Source of the DNA: SAR116 cluster bacterium AG-426-B08
GTDB taxonomy: Bacteria > Pseudomonadota > Alphaproteobacteria > Puniceispirillales > Marisalimonadaceae
Assembly: GCA_003213175.1 (NCBI GenBank)
Contig: QCNN01000003.1
Span: forward strand, 20,336 to 84,335
Direction: 5' to 3'
DNA length: 64,000 nucleotides
Shown here: positions 34,969 to 42,082 of the stretch, one piece after another
Layout of the letters: each line of letters begins with the position of its first letter
Numbering within the stretch: position 1 is the stretch's first letter
The notes under the pieces: model-generated
Databases searched by the model: none
What the model saw: the letters and a program-made list of their open reading frames with translations, nothing else
What the model was told of the DNA's origin: nothing
Translations under genes and position numbers: made by a program

Positions 34969-35544
34969 ATGAAAACAAAAAATATTTCAAAAAATGATAT
35001 GTTAAAAAGAATTTCTTTTTTTAAAAAATCTATGCCATTACCTATTCAAATGGATCAAACAATACCACAGGAAGGAAAAGATATAGTTTATGCTAGGGAA
35101 TTACTTTCTGTCATTGGTCTTGAAGAAAACTCTACACATAATACCCCAATAAATAAAAACGCTCCAATAAAAGGTGCGGCCGGCATTACTATGACAATTG
35201 CAAAGTGTCCTCCTGGACAAGGTCCTGGGTTACATAACCATCACCAGACATTCGAAACATTTACAGTTTTGACAGGCAAATTTTTAATTGAATGGAATGA
35301 TAATGGAACGGAAAGTGTAGAAATTGAACAGTTTGATACTATTTCTATACCTCCAGGCGTTTGCAGATCTTTTAAAAACATTTCAAATAAAGAAGGACTT
35401 CTTCAAGTTATAATTTCTGGTGGCGTTCATGATATGAATGATATTGCATTTACTAATGCAGCTAAAGTTAAAATGGAAAAGATACAAAAAAATCTTTCAA
35501 AAAAATTTGAGCAGGTAGGTTTCAAATTTAATGCGGGTCAATAA
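34969..35544 (+). CDS. cupin-domain protein
   Basis: A 191-residue protein with one cupin barrel. KCPPGQGPGLHNHHQTFETFTVLTGKFLIEW gives the HxH-x-E metal-binding motif 1, and DTISIPPGVCRSFKNIS is motif 2. The N-terminal ~70 residues are a separate extension of unknown role. It may be a metal-dependent dioxygenase, isomerase or a sensor; nothing nearby fixes the substrate. It converges with the AEC permease gene. Confidence 0.82.
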   Translation: MKTKNISKNDMLKRISFFKKSMPLPIQMDQTIPQEGKDIVYARELLSVIGLEENSTHNTPINKNAPIKGAAGITMTIAKCPPGQGPGLHNHHQTFETFTVLTGKFLIEWNDNGTESVEIEQFDTISIPPGVCRSFKNISNKEGLLQVIISGGVHDMNDIAFTNAAKVKMEKIQKNLSKKFEQVGFKFNAGQ

Positions 35545-35548
35545 TTAA

Positions 35549-36460
35549 TCACAACGAGCTTGCTACTGGTATTGTAATGAGAGACAAAAAAGTTGTTATT
35601 AGAATAGCTCTTGAAATCATTTCTGGCCTTACACCATAGGTTGAAGAGTATGTTAATGCCATTAAACCGACAGGTGCTGCTGCTACCATTATCGTTGTTT
35701 TTGATAATTCAAAACTAAAATCAAAAAGTAATTTTATTACGAAAACTGCTATTAAGGGATGTAAAAAAATTTTTAAAAAAGAAATTAAAAAAGAAATACC
35801 AAGCATATTTTCTTCAATTTTAGTTGATAAAAATATACCGGTAGCAAATAATCCACATGGTATAGCACTATCAGAAACCATTGTAATAGTCCTTTGAAAA
35901 AAAATTGGCATTTCAAAATTTGTATTAACAAAAAACAAACCAATAATTAAACCAATTAAGGGTGGGTTTTTAAATTGACGAAAAAGAATTAATTTTAAAT
36001 TATTAGAAGTATTATTTAATGTATCTAGCAAAAAAATTGTAAAAACTAAAAATAATATGTCTACACCAATTACTCCAATTATTGGAAGAACTAGATTTTC
36101 TTGATATTCAAATTTTGCAATTGGGTACACAAAAAACAAATGATTTGCAAATGCACTAGCCATACCAATAATAATTGATTCAATTATATCTTTTTTAAAA
36201 AAGAAATGAGCTATTAATATAGCTAGAGTAAAAATTATTATCTCAGATACTAAATATCCAAAAATAATTAACCAAGGTAGATTTGAAACCTCAATTGAAG
36301 TTATGATATTTATGACAAGACAAGGTACACCTATTTTGCCAACAAATTGTGTTAATATTATTCCATTTTTATAATTAAAAAAATTTAATTTCGTTGAGAC
36401 AAAACCTAAAAGAACTATTGAAGCGACTGGAATTATTGAATTTAATAAAAGTTCAATCAC
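35549..36460 (-). CDS. AEC-family transporter
   Basis: A 303-residue membrane protein of the auxin-efflux-carrier/malonate-transporter family with about ten spans. The asparagine-rich SAFANHLFFVYPIAKFE and the C-terminal AAAPVGLMALTYSSTYGVRPEM segments fit. It may move a mono- or dicarboxylate. It lies 9 bases after the EamA gene on the minus strand, so the two are probably one operon. Substrate unknown. Confidence 0.85.
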   Translation of the reverse strand: MIELLLNSIIPVASIVLLGFVSTKLNFFNYKNGIILTQFVGKIGVPCLVINIITSIEVSNLPWLIIFGYLVSEIIIFTLAILIAHFFFKKDIIESIIIGMASAFANHLFFVYPIAKFEYQENLVLPIIGVIGVDILFLVFTIFLLDTLNNTSNNLKLILFRQFKNPPLIGLIIGLFFVNTNFEMPIFFQRTITMVSDSAIPCGLFATGIFLSTKIEENMLGISFLISFLKIFLHPLIAVFVIKLLFDFSFELSKTTIMVAAAPVGLMALTYSSTYGVRPEMISRAILITTFLSLITIPVASSL

Positions 36461-36469
36461 AATTAAAAT

Positions 36470-37345
36470 TTATTTATTTTTTAATCTTGTTAGGATAATA
36501 CCTGCAACAACAATTAATAAAGAACCTATGAAGGTGTTTTGAGTTGGAATTTCATCATATAGAAAATATCCCCACACTGCTGCTAAAATAAGAGTTAAGT
36601 TTACAAATGGTGCTGCAAAAGAGGCATTAATATAAGTTAAAGACTTTATAAAACAAAAATGACCTGCGGTTACAAAGATACCCATACTTAACATTAAGAG
36701 GATGTCAAACTTATTTGTGGGAATTTCCCAAAAAAAATATGCAAGTGGTAATGACAAAAAAGTTCCAGAAATGGCAGTATAAATTAAAGTTGTTGATGGA
36801 TTTTCTGTAATATTTAAATATTTTGTACTTACGGTAAAGAAGGAAAAACATAAGGCGGCCATAAAGGGCAAAATTATGTAATAGTTAAAAATCCCCTTTG
36901 TGGGATTTGCTATTATTAGAGCACCCATAAGACCCAAAACAATTAAAATAACTTGCCTTCCAGAAACTTTTTCTTTTAGAAAAAAAATTGCTAATAAAGT
37001 TGTTAAAACAGGTCCTATCATATAAACAGCAATATGTTCTGCAAAAGGGAGTGATGCTAACCCTGCAAACATAAAGCAAGTAGTCATCATAAGCAAAGCT
37101 CCTCGACCTATTTGTAATTTTGGCATATTTGTTTTGGATAAATTAATAAAATTTCTGTTGAAAAGTATGATCAAAAAAACTAATTGAGATACATATCTAA
37201 CAAACACTATAAAAAAAGAATCATACCTTTGGCCTAAATCTTTAGCGATTAATTCCATTATTGACCAAATTAAGTATGTTAATATTATTAATATGAAACC
37301 ATAAGTTGTTTTAGATATTTTGAGATTTTCAAAAAAAGAAACCAT
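36470..37345 (-). CDS. DMT-superfamily transporter, EamA family
   Basis: A 291-residue ten-span protein of the EamA/RhaT superfamily. YLIWSIMELIAKDLGQRYDSFFIVFVRY opens the first repeat, AGLASLPFAEHIAVYMIGPVLTTLLAIFFLKEKVSGRQ is the end of it, and the second repeat closes with AAVWGYFLYDEIPTQNTFIGSLLIVVAGI. It differs clearly from the EamA protein at 29 kb, so this is not a recent duplication. Substrate unknown; it is followed by the AEC transporter. Confidence 0.88.
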   Translation of the reverse strand: MVSFFENLKISKTTYGFILIILTYLIWSIMELIAKDLGQRYDSFFIVFVRYVSQLVFLIILFNRNFINLSKTNMPKLQIGRGALLMMTTCFMFAGLASLPFAEHIAVYMIGPVLTTLLAIFFLKEKVSGRQVILIVLGLMGALIIANPTKGIFNYYIILPFMAALCFSFFTVSTKYLNITENPSTTLIYTAISGTFLSLPLAYFFWEIPTNKFDILLMLSMGIFVTAGHFCFIKSLTYINASFAAPFVNLTLILAAVWGYFLYDEIPTQNTFIGSLLIVVAGIILTRLKNK

Positions 37346-37380
37346 TTAGTTAACATATTAATTAAAGAATAAAAATACAA

Positions 37381-37478
37381 TAAAAAAAGACGGTAGATGG
37401 GGTACTACCGTCTTTTATAAAATCATTTATCTATTCATGAGGAGGAGGAATGATGTTAATAAAATAGATAAATAATTT
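37381..37478 (-). ncRNA. probable CcsR/cuckoo-type small RNA in the 3'-UTR of the DUF1127 gene
   Basis: On the minus strand, 16 bases after the DUF1127 stop, AAUUAUUUAUCUAUU (37477-37463) pairs with AAUAGAUAAAUGAUU (37435-37421) over 15 positions with one G-U. The 27-base loop presents CCUCCUCCUC (37448-37439), complementary to Shine-Dalgarno sequences. A 12-bp terminator hairpin with a seven-T run follows. A DUF1127 gene, then an anti-SD-loop hairpin, then a terminator is the arrangement described for CcsR RNAs of Rhodobacter sphaeroides, processed from the RSP_6037 (CcaF1) transcript. Membership is inferred from architecture; expression is untested. The loop reads CCUCCUCCUC rather than the named CCUCCUCCC. 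Confidence 0.75.
37382..37416 (-). terminator. rho-independent terminator
   Basis: A perfect 12-base-pair stem, AAAAGACGGTAG (37385-37396) with CTACCGTCTTTT (37405-37416), closed by an 8-base loop. On the minus strand the G/C-rich stem is followed by seven T residues, a textbook terminator. On the plus strand only four T residues follow. It ends the DUF1127-sRNA transcript 36 bases before the EamA start codon on the same strand. Confidence 0.9.
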
Positions 37479-37493
37479 ATTCTTTATAAGTAC

Positions 37494-37736
37494 TTATGCA
37501 GCTTTATTTTTTTCTAATTCAATCATCTTATCGTTAACCGAATTTTTTGAAATAGGCAAATTTATAACTTCATTTGATTTATAAAAATTACCATTTGAAA
37601 GCTCATGTCTTGTTATTCCTAACTGAAATAATTCGTTATCTGACAAAAAAGATAAAGCTTGTCTTGTTCTAATAATAGCAACTTTTTCAAAGATATTGAT
37701 TATAGCAGTTGAGAGTTTTTTTAAATTAAAAATCAT
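37494..37736 (-). CDS. DUF1127 small protein (CcaF1-like)
   Basis: An 80-residue basic protein with the DUF1127 motif RTRQALSFLSDNELFQLGITRHELS near residues 25-49. Its C-terminal part (VINLPISKNSVNDKMIELEKNKAA) is an extra tail. DUF1127 proteins are short, arginine-rich and often linked to stress or phosphate responses in alphaproteobacteria; the Rhodobacter homologue upstream of CcsR RNAs has been described as RNA-binding. Here too an anti-SD-loop RNA follows in the same transcript. Divergent from the MarR gene 202 bases away. Confidence 0.85.
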   Translation of the reverse strand: MIFNLKKLSTAIINIFEKVAIIRTRQALSFLSDNELFQLGITRHELSNGNFYKSNEVINLPISKNSVNDKMIELEKNKAA

Positions 37737-37781
37737 TTTATTGTTCCATTCTGTGTATTTAAAAGAATACTTAATACTAAA

Positions 37782-37840
37782 TTAACAATTTGTTAATATA
37801 CAAATTAGGAAAATAATTGTTTCCAAAATAGAAACAATTA
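37782..37840. promoter_or_regulatory. two dyads between the DUF1127 and marR genes
   Basis: TTAACAA-T-TTGTTAA (37782-37796) is a perfect 15-base palindrome, and TAATTGTTTC (37814-37823) with GAAACAATTA (37831-37840) is a perfect 10-base inverted repeat with a 7-base spacer. Both contain an AACAAtt core and lie 18 bases apart in the 202-base divergent region. They may be operators for the adjacent MarR-type protein or another regulator. Function is inferred from symmetry only. Confidence 0.45.
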
Positions 37841-37903
37841 ACTTATTTATTCTTAGTATTTAATAAATTAGAAATAATAAATTCTAGTAAATAAATTAAA
37901 GAT

Positions 37904-37931
37904 TTGACAATAATAAATAAGCGTATATACA
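37904..37931 (+). promoter_or_regulatory. consensus-like promoter of the marR operon, predicted leaderless
   Basis: TTGACA (37904-37909) is a perfect -35, then a 16-base spacer and TATACA (37926-37931) as -10. Seven bases later comes the A of the marR ATG at 37939, exactly where transcription would be expected to start. No Shine-Dalgarno site exists before this ATG, so the first gene is probably translated from a leaderless mRNA. Confidence 0.7.
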
Positions 37932-37938
37932 CATATAT

Positions 37939-38349
37939 ATGTTTGATTATGAATATTGTAATTGTTATATTATTAGAAAAATATCTTCAAAAATTACTAA
38001 AATTTATGATAATGCTCTCAAAACGAGTGGTCTGAAAATAACCCAATATGCAATTCTTAAATATATAAGTATTTTAAAAAAAACTAACCTCAAAAACCTC
38101 TCTACCGCTATGGATTACAATAGGAGTACTTTGGGAAGAAATATAAGGATACTTGAAAGAAAAAAACTCATTCGCTTTGAAAAAGGTAAAGATAAAAGAG
38201 AAGTTGAAATTACTATGAGTAATGATGGAATCAAGATATTCAAGGTAGCCAGACAATCTTGGGAAAATATCAATAATCAAGTTTCTGAAAATTTTGGAAA
38301 AAATAAAATAAAAATTTTAGAACAAATTTTGAATGATAATATTTTATAA
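37939..38349 (+). CDS. MarR-family transcriptional regulator
   Basis: A 136-residue winged-helix protein. LKITQYAILKYISILKKTNLKNLSTAMDYNRSTLGRNIRILERKKLI is the helix-turn-helix, and EKGKDKREVEITMSNDG the wing. Terminal helices for dimerisation flank it. Two cysteines in the N-terminal YEYCNCYIIRK could make it redox-responsive, as in some OhrR-like proteins; that is speculative. It heads a four-gene operon with the ExbB/ExbD-like genes, the next gene starting 15 bases downstream. Its probable promoter is TTGACA/TATACA with a leaderless start. Confidence 0.85.
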   Translation: MFDYEYCNCYIIRKISSKITKIYDNALKTSGLKITQYAILKYISILKKTNLKNLSTAMDYNRSTLGRNIRILERKKLIRFEKGKDKREVEITMSNDGIKIFKVARQSWENINNQVSENFGKNKIKILEQILNDNIL

Positions 38350-38364
38350 AAATTTGGAGTTTAT

Positions 38365-38826
38365 ATGAAGATTTCTAGGTCTTTTTTACTATGGTGGGTA
38401 CAAACAGTTGCGATTTGTTTTGCATCTTTTTTTATTTACACGTTTGAATGGTTTGACGCTCTTTATAATTCTGATCAAACAAAAATTAGTTTTTTGATAA
38501 TTACCATTTTTATAATTGCATCAGTTACAGTTGGTTATTTAAGTTATAGAAATTCAAAAAATTTTAATAAGCTTAGTAATTATGTTTGGTTTTCTTCTGA
38601 AACAATGGTTACGCTTGGCTTAATAGGGACAGTAGCTGGTTTTTTATTAATGTTGAGTTCTGCTTTTGATAATTTAGATGTAAAAAATGTTGAAAATGTT
38701 CAAGAAGTGATTACTGATATGTCTCTCGGAATGAGCACTGCACTATGTACTACTCTTGTAGGTCTTGTTTGTAGCGTTTTAACAAAAATTCAAATGGTAA
38801 TCTTGGAAAATAACCAAGATGTCTGA
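38365..38826 (+). CDS. ExbB/TolQ/MotA-like proton-channel protein
   Basis: A 153-residue inner-membrane protein with about four hydrophobic stretches. The last two match the channel helices of the ExbB/TolQ/MotA family: MVTLGLIGTVAGFLLMLSS and STALCTTLVGLVCSVLTKIQM, including the conserved Thr residues that line the ion path. It is shorter than ExbB or TolQ (about 220-240 residues), lacking much of the cytoplasmic domain between helices. GGAG lies 7 bases before the ATG. Its end overlaps the ExbD-like gene by 8 bases. It probably forms the stator or pore of an ion-driven complex whose target is unknown. Confidence 0.75.
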   Translation: MKISRSFLLWWVQTVAICFASFFIYTFEWFDALYNSDQTKISFLIITIFIIASVTVGYLSYRNSKNFNKLSNYVWFSSETMVTLGLIGTVAGFLLMLSSAFDNLDVKNVENVQEVITDMSLGMSTALCTTLVGLVCSVLTKIQMVILENNQDV

Positions 38827-39436
38827 CCCAAGGTATAGATCCTCATTCGGTTTTATAGACCTTTTATTTAATTTATTGGTAGGTTTTGTTTTTCTATTCA
38901 TGCTAGCATTTATGTTGATTAATCCGGTTGCAAAAAAGGAAACAATAAAACCAAAAGCAGAGTACTTTATCATTTTAGAGTGGGATGGCGAAAAGCCATA
39001 TGACCTAGACATATGGGTTAAAGATAATTTAGGACATGTTGTTAGTTTTAGAAGACCGGATGATGCTCTTATTCATCTAGAAAGAGATGATTTAGGTACA
39101 ATTAATGATACTTATTATGATGCCGATGGAAACCTTGTATACTTGAAGGAAAATAGAGAAACTGTCGCAATCAGAACAAATGAGCCAAGAAATTATTTAG
39201 TAACAATACATTTTTATAATGCAAGAAAAAATCCTGCCCCTTTAGTTCATGCCACTGTAAAATTGATTAAAATAAATCCATATAGAGAAGAATATCATAA
39301 AAAGCTTTTTTTTAGTCAAGAAGGTCAAGAATTACCTGCAATGGTTTTTAGAATAGATTATAATGGCAATGTCGATGTAGGTCCTACGGAGGAATTAATA
39401 ATAAGAGATGAAGTTGTAAGAAAAGAGGGTGCTTAA
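38819..39436 (+). CDS. ExbD/TolR-like protein with unfamiliar periplasmic domain
   Basis: A 205-residue protein with a single N-terminal membrane helix, FGFIDLLFNLLVGFVFLFML, aligned with the ExbD/TolR helix motif FID-x4-LL; D14 is the expected proton-carrying Asp. After a short linker comes a ~150-residue periplasmic domain, starting EYFIILEWDGEKPYDLDIWV, that looks like a beta sandwich distantly recalling DUF2135/YfaP-type domains. I see no OmpA-like peptidoglycan-binding domain and no TolR-type fold. It overlaps its neighbours on both sides (8 and 1 bases). Role: partner of the ExbB-like protein; the cargo is unknown. Confidence 0.7.
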   Translation: MSDPRYRSSFGFIDLLFNLLVGFVFLFMLAFMLINPVAKKETIKPKAEYFIILEWDGEKPYDLDIWVKDNLGHVVSFRRPDDALIHLERDDLGTINDTYYDADGNLVYLKENRETVAIRTNEPRNYLVTIHFYNARKNPAPLVHATVKLIKINPYREEYHKKLFFSQEGQELPAMVFRIDYNGNVDVGPTEELIIRDEVVRKEGA

Positions 39437-39912
39437 TGATTGACTTTTCAATAAGTAGTGGACAACTCATGTTAATTTGGTCTTTTGCTGGTGCAGTATG
39501 TTGTTTACCTTTTTTTACTAAGAACAGGTGGCAACATTTTGTAATTGTTCCGATTATTTTTTTAGCAATTTTTCTAAGTTTTGAAACAAATCATAATTTT
39601 ATTGGAAAGCCATTATATGACAGACCTCCTAAAAGATTCGTTTATCAATTTCATAGTGTGGTTTATGAAAAAGGTGAGAGATGGATAATTCTTTGGGCGA
39701 TAAAAAATAAGGAAAATAGATTATATAAATTTCCACATACAGAGGAAAATGAGGAAAGTTTAGATCAGGCTAGAAGAAATCAAGAGCAATTTGGTATACC
39801 TCAAATGGGTGAAATAGTTCCTGAAGAAAATAATAATGACAAACGCTCTAGAAACAATGAATTTACTCTAAAAACTTATAAGTTTCCATATCAACAATTA
39901 ATGCCCAAGTAG
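39436..39912 (+). CDS. orphan membrane protein of the ExbB/ExbD-like operon
   Basis: A 158-residue protein that I do not recognise. Two hydrophobic segments, LMLIWSFAGAVCCLPFF (residues 11-27) and FVIVPIIFLAIFLSFE, precede a hydrophilic part with FVYQFHSVVYEKGERWIILWAIKNKENRLYKFP and an Asn/Glu-rich stretch. Its ATG shares a base with the preceding stop (TAATG), so it is translationally coupled and probably part of the same complex. It ends 2 bases before the convergent LLM oxidoreductase gene. It has no TonB or TolA features. Confidence 0.7.
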   Translation: MIDFSISSGQLMLIWSFAGAVCCLPFFTKNRWQHFVIVPIIFLAIFLSFETNHNFIGKPLYDRPPKRFVYQFHSVVYEKGERWIILWAIKNKENRLYKFPHTEENEESLDQARRNQEQFGIPQMGEIVPEENNNDKRSRNNEFTLKTYKFPYQQLMPK

Positions 39913-39914
39913 TT

Positions 39915-41027
39915 CTATTCTGCTGCTTTAGCAAGTTTAGTAGAAATATAGTCTGAAATTATTGGTTTAATGTTTTCAGACATTTTTTCAAAAGTATTTA
40001 TCCATAGTTTTTTATGAGCTGTCATATCATGCCCAGTTAATAAAAGCGTTCCAAATGGACCTACTATATCAATAAATGCAATTAGCTTATCCAAAACTGT
40101 TTTTTCATTTCCAATAATAATGAGTTCTTTAGCTTTATTAATAGATTCTGATCTTATTGTTGATAAAGTTAAATTTTCCTTTTTTTCACCGCTGGCAAGT
40201 TTACTTACAACGTTTAAATATAAAAAATATTCAGTAAAAATTCCATGCGAGTCATTTATAATATCATCAGCTTCTTCATTACTATCAGTAATTAAGATAC
40301 TTCTTCCAACTCTCCAGATTGATGGATTAGGAATTATATCTTTTTCTAATGAACCACTTTTATATGTGGGCCAATGAGTTGAAATATCTTTAGGAGGGAT
40401 AAAGTTTCCAGAAATAGGAATCCATGATTTTTGACCAGCAAATTTTGCTGTCATTGAATTTGCATTTTTAAGTGAAACAGCAATAGGTGGATATGGCTTT
40501 TGATAAGGCTTTATAAACTTACCTATCCCTAATTCTGGAACATAATTATTTATTACTTTAAAATTAATGTAATCACCTTCAAACTTAACAGGTTTTTCAG
40601 ATTCCCAAATTTTAATAATTGAATCTATTGTTTCAATCATTGTTAAAGCTCTAGTTTTACCATCAAGGTTATCGAATAATTCCCAATCACTAACAAGTCC
40701 ACCCGCCCCTATGCCAAAAATAAATCTTCCTTTTGATAAATGGTCGAAAAGAGCAGCGTGTCCTGCTATAACTCCGGGGTGTTGTTGTGGCAAAGAAATT
40801 ACACCAGTCCCAAACTTTATATTTTTTGTTTTGTTTATTAGACTTGAATTAAATATTAAAGGTGAGGGCACAGGTTCACCAGAGGAACTGTAATGTTCTC
40901 CCATCCAGGATTCGGAGAAATTAAGCTTATCAGCTAATAAAACTAATTCTTGATCTTCTCTTAAAGATTTACCTAAGTCTTTCCCCGCGGGATGAATAGG
41001 CATCATGAACAAGCCTAAATTAAGCAT
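39915..41027 (-). CDS. LLM-class flavin-dependent oxidoreductase
   Basis: A 370-residue bacterial luciferase-like monooxygenase. FSESWMGEHYSSSGEPVPSPLIF near residue 36 and GTGVISLPQQHPGVIAGHAALFDHLSKGRFIFGIGAGG are hallmarks of the FMN/F420 TIM-barrel family; in an alphaproteobacterium FMNH2 supplied by a separate reductase is most likely. GNEKTVLDKLIAFIDIVGPFGTLLL is the usual C-terminal block. Substrate is unknown. No reductase gene is adjacent. Confidence 0.88.
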   Translation of the reverse strand: MLNLGLFMMPIHPAGKDLGKSLREDQELVLLADKLNFSESWMGEHYSSSGEPVPSPLIFNSSLINKTKNIKFGTGVISLPQQHPGVIAGHAALFDHLSKGRFIFGIGAGGLVSDWELFDNLDGKTRALTMIETIDSIIKIWESEKPVKFEGDYINFKVINNYVPELGIGKFIKPYQKPYPPIAVSLKNANSMTAKFAGQKSWIPISGNFIPPKDISTHWPTYKSGSLEKDIIPNPSIWRVGRSILITDSNEEADDIINDSHGIFTEYFLYLNVVSKLASGEKKENLTLSTIRSESINKAKELIIIGNEKTVLDKLIAFIDIVGPFGTLLLTGHDMTAHKKLWINTFEKMSENIKPIISDYISTKLAKAAE

Positions 41028-41060
41028 AGTCTTATTTACCTCTTTTTATAACAATCATTA

Positions 41061-42035
41061 TTAAATATTGAGAATAATTTTTCCAGTAGTTTTTCGGCTT
41101 TCTAATTGATGATGTGCTTTTTGTATTTCTTCAATTTTATATTCTTTATAAATAGATATTTTTAGTTTTTCTTGATTTATTAAATTAAATAGTTGATTAG
41201 CGTTATGCTGCATTTCTTTGGGATTACTGATGTAAGTTAGTAAACCTCCAGTTGCTATAGAACCAGAAATTGGTCTTAACTTATTAATATCAAAGGGTTC
41301 AATTTTTCCTGAAGAGATACCAAAACTTACTATTCTACCTTTCTTTTTAAGTATATTAATTCCTTTATGAAAAGTAGATTTTCCAACTGAGTCATATATT
41401 ACATCAACCCCATCGCCTTTGGTAAAATCAAGCGACAACTTTTCAAAATCGTTCTCATTATAATTTATTACAAAATCACAGCCTAAACTTTTTGCAACAT
41501 TTTCTTTCTCCGTAGACCCAACTGTACCAATTATATTTGCACCAATAAGCTTTGCCCATTGGCAAAGTAATTGACCAACACCACCTGATACAGCGTGAAC
41601 AAGTACTGTATGATTTTTTTTTATAGACCATGAGTGATGTAGTAAATATTGTGCTGTAAGACCTTGTAAGGTTGCAGATGCTGCAATTTTTAAATCTGTT
41701 TTATCATCAAGTTTGATAACTCTGTTTTTATTAACTACAAATTTTTTAGAAAATGAACCTATATTCATGCAATGACAAACTTTATCTCCAATCTCAAAAT
41801 TAGTTACATTTTTCCCAATTTCTATAACAACTCCTGAAGCTTCCATTCCAACTTCTGTGGGAAGTTTTTTTAGAGGATATAGACCATTTCTTTGATTTAT
41901 ATCTATATAATTTAATCCACAAAATTGATGTTCTATAATTATGTCATCTTCACCAATGTTTCTTAAAAAAGTCTCTTCAACCTTTAATTCTTCTACATTA
42001 CCTTGTTTATATATTTTTATTGCCTTTGTTTTCAT
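41061..42035 (-). CDS. NADPH:quinone oxidoreductase, MDR family
   Basis: A ~324-residue zinc-free medium-chain dehydrogenase of the quinone oxidoreductase (QorA) type. GLNYIDINQRNGLYPL and GMEASGVVIEIGKNV form the catalytic domain, and VLVHAVSGGVGQLLCQWAKLIGANIIGTVGS is the Rossmann loop. I prefer the second Met (42035) to the track start because MKTKAIKIYKQGNVEEL is the usual N-terminus and AGGG lies about 8 bases before it. It likely reduces quinones or enones one electron or two electrons at a time with NADPH. It is downstream of the trpEG pair but not clearly in its operon. Confidence 0.87.
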   Translation of the reverse strand: MKTKAIKIYKQGNVEELKVEETFLRNIGEDDIIIEHQFCGLNYIDINQRNGLYPLKKLPTEVGMEASGVVIEIGKNVTNFEIGDKVCHCMNIGSFSKKFVVNKNRVIKLDDKTDLKIAASATLQGLTAQYLLHHSWSIKKNHTVLVHAVSGGVGQLLCQWAKLIGANIIGTVGSTEKENVAKSLGCDFVINYNENDFEKLSLDFTKGDGVDVIYDSVGKSTFHKGINILKKKGRIVSFGISSGKIEPFDINKLRPISGSIATGGLLTYISNPKEMQHNANQLFNLINQEKLKISIYKEYKIEEIQKAHHQLESRKTTGKIILNI

Positions 42036-42082
42036 CAGATTAACCCTATAAAACTTCAAAAATTATCTTTTAAAAATGATAA

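Noticed and set aside
37439-37465. A plus-strand mini-ORF (M-M-L-I-K) behind a perfect GAGGAGGAGG Shine-Dalgarno
   Set aside because: The same bases are better explained as the loop of the minus-strand small RNA, whose 15-pair stem and U-rich terminator are oriented the other way and follow the DUF1127 gene.
38365-39912. Zorya-type phage defence (ZorA/ZorB)
   Set aside because: The ExbB-like protein lacks the long cytoplasmic tail of ZorA, the ExbD-like protein has no OmpA-like domain, and no ZorC, ZorD or ZorE gene (helicase/nuclease) is adjacent.
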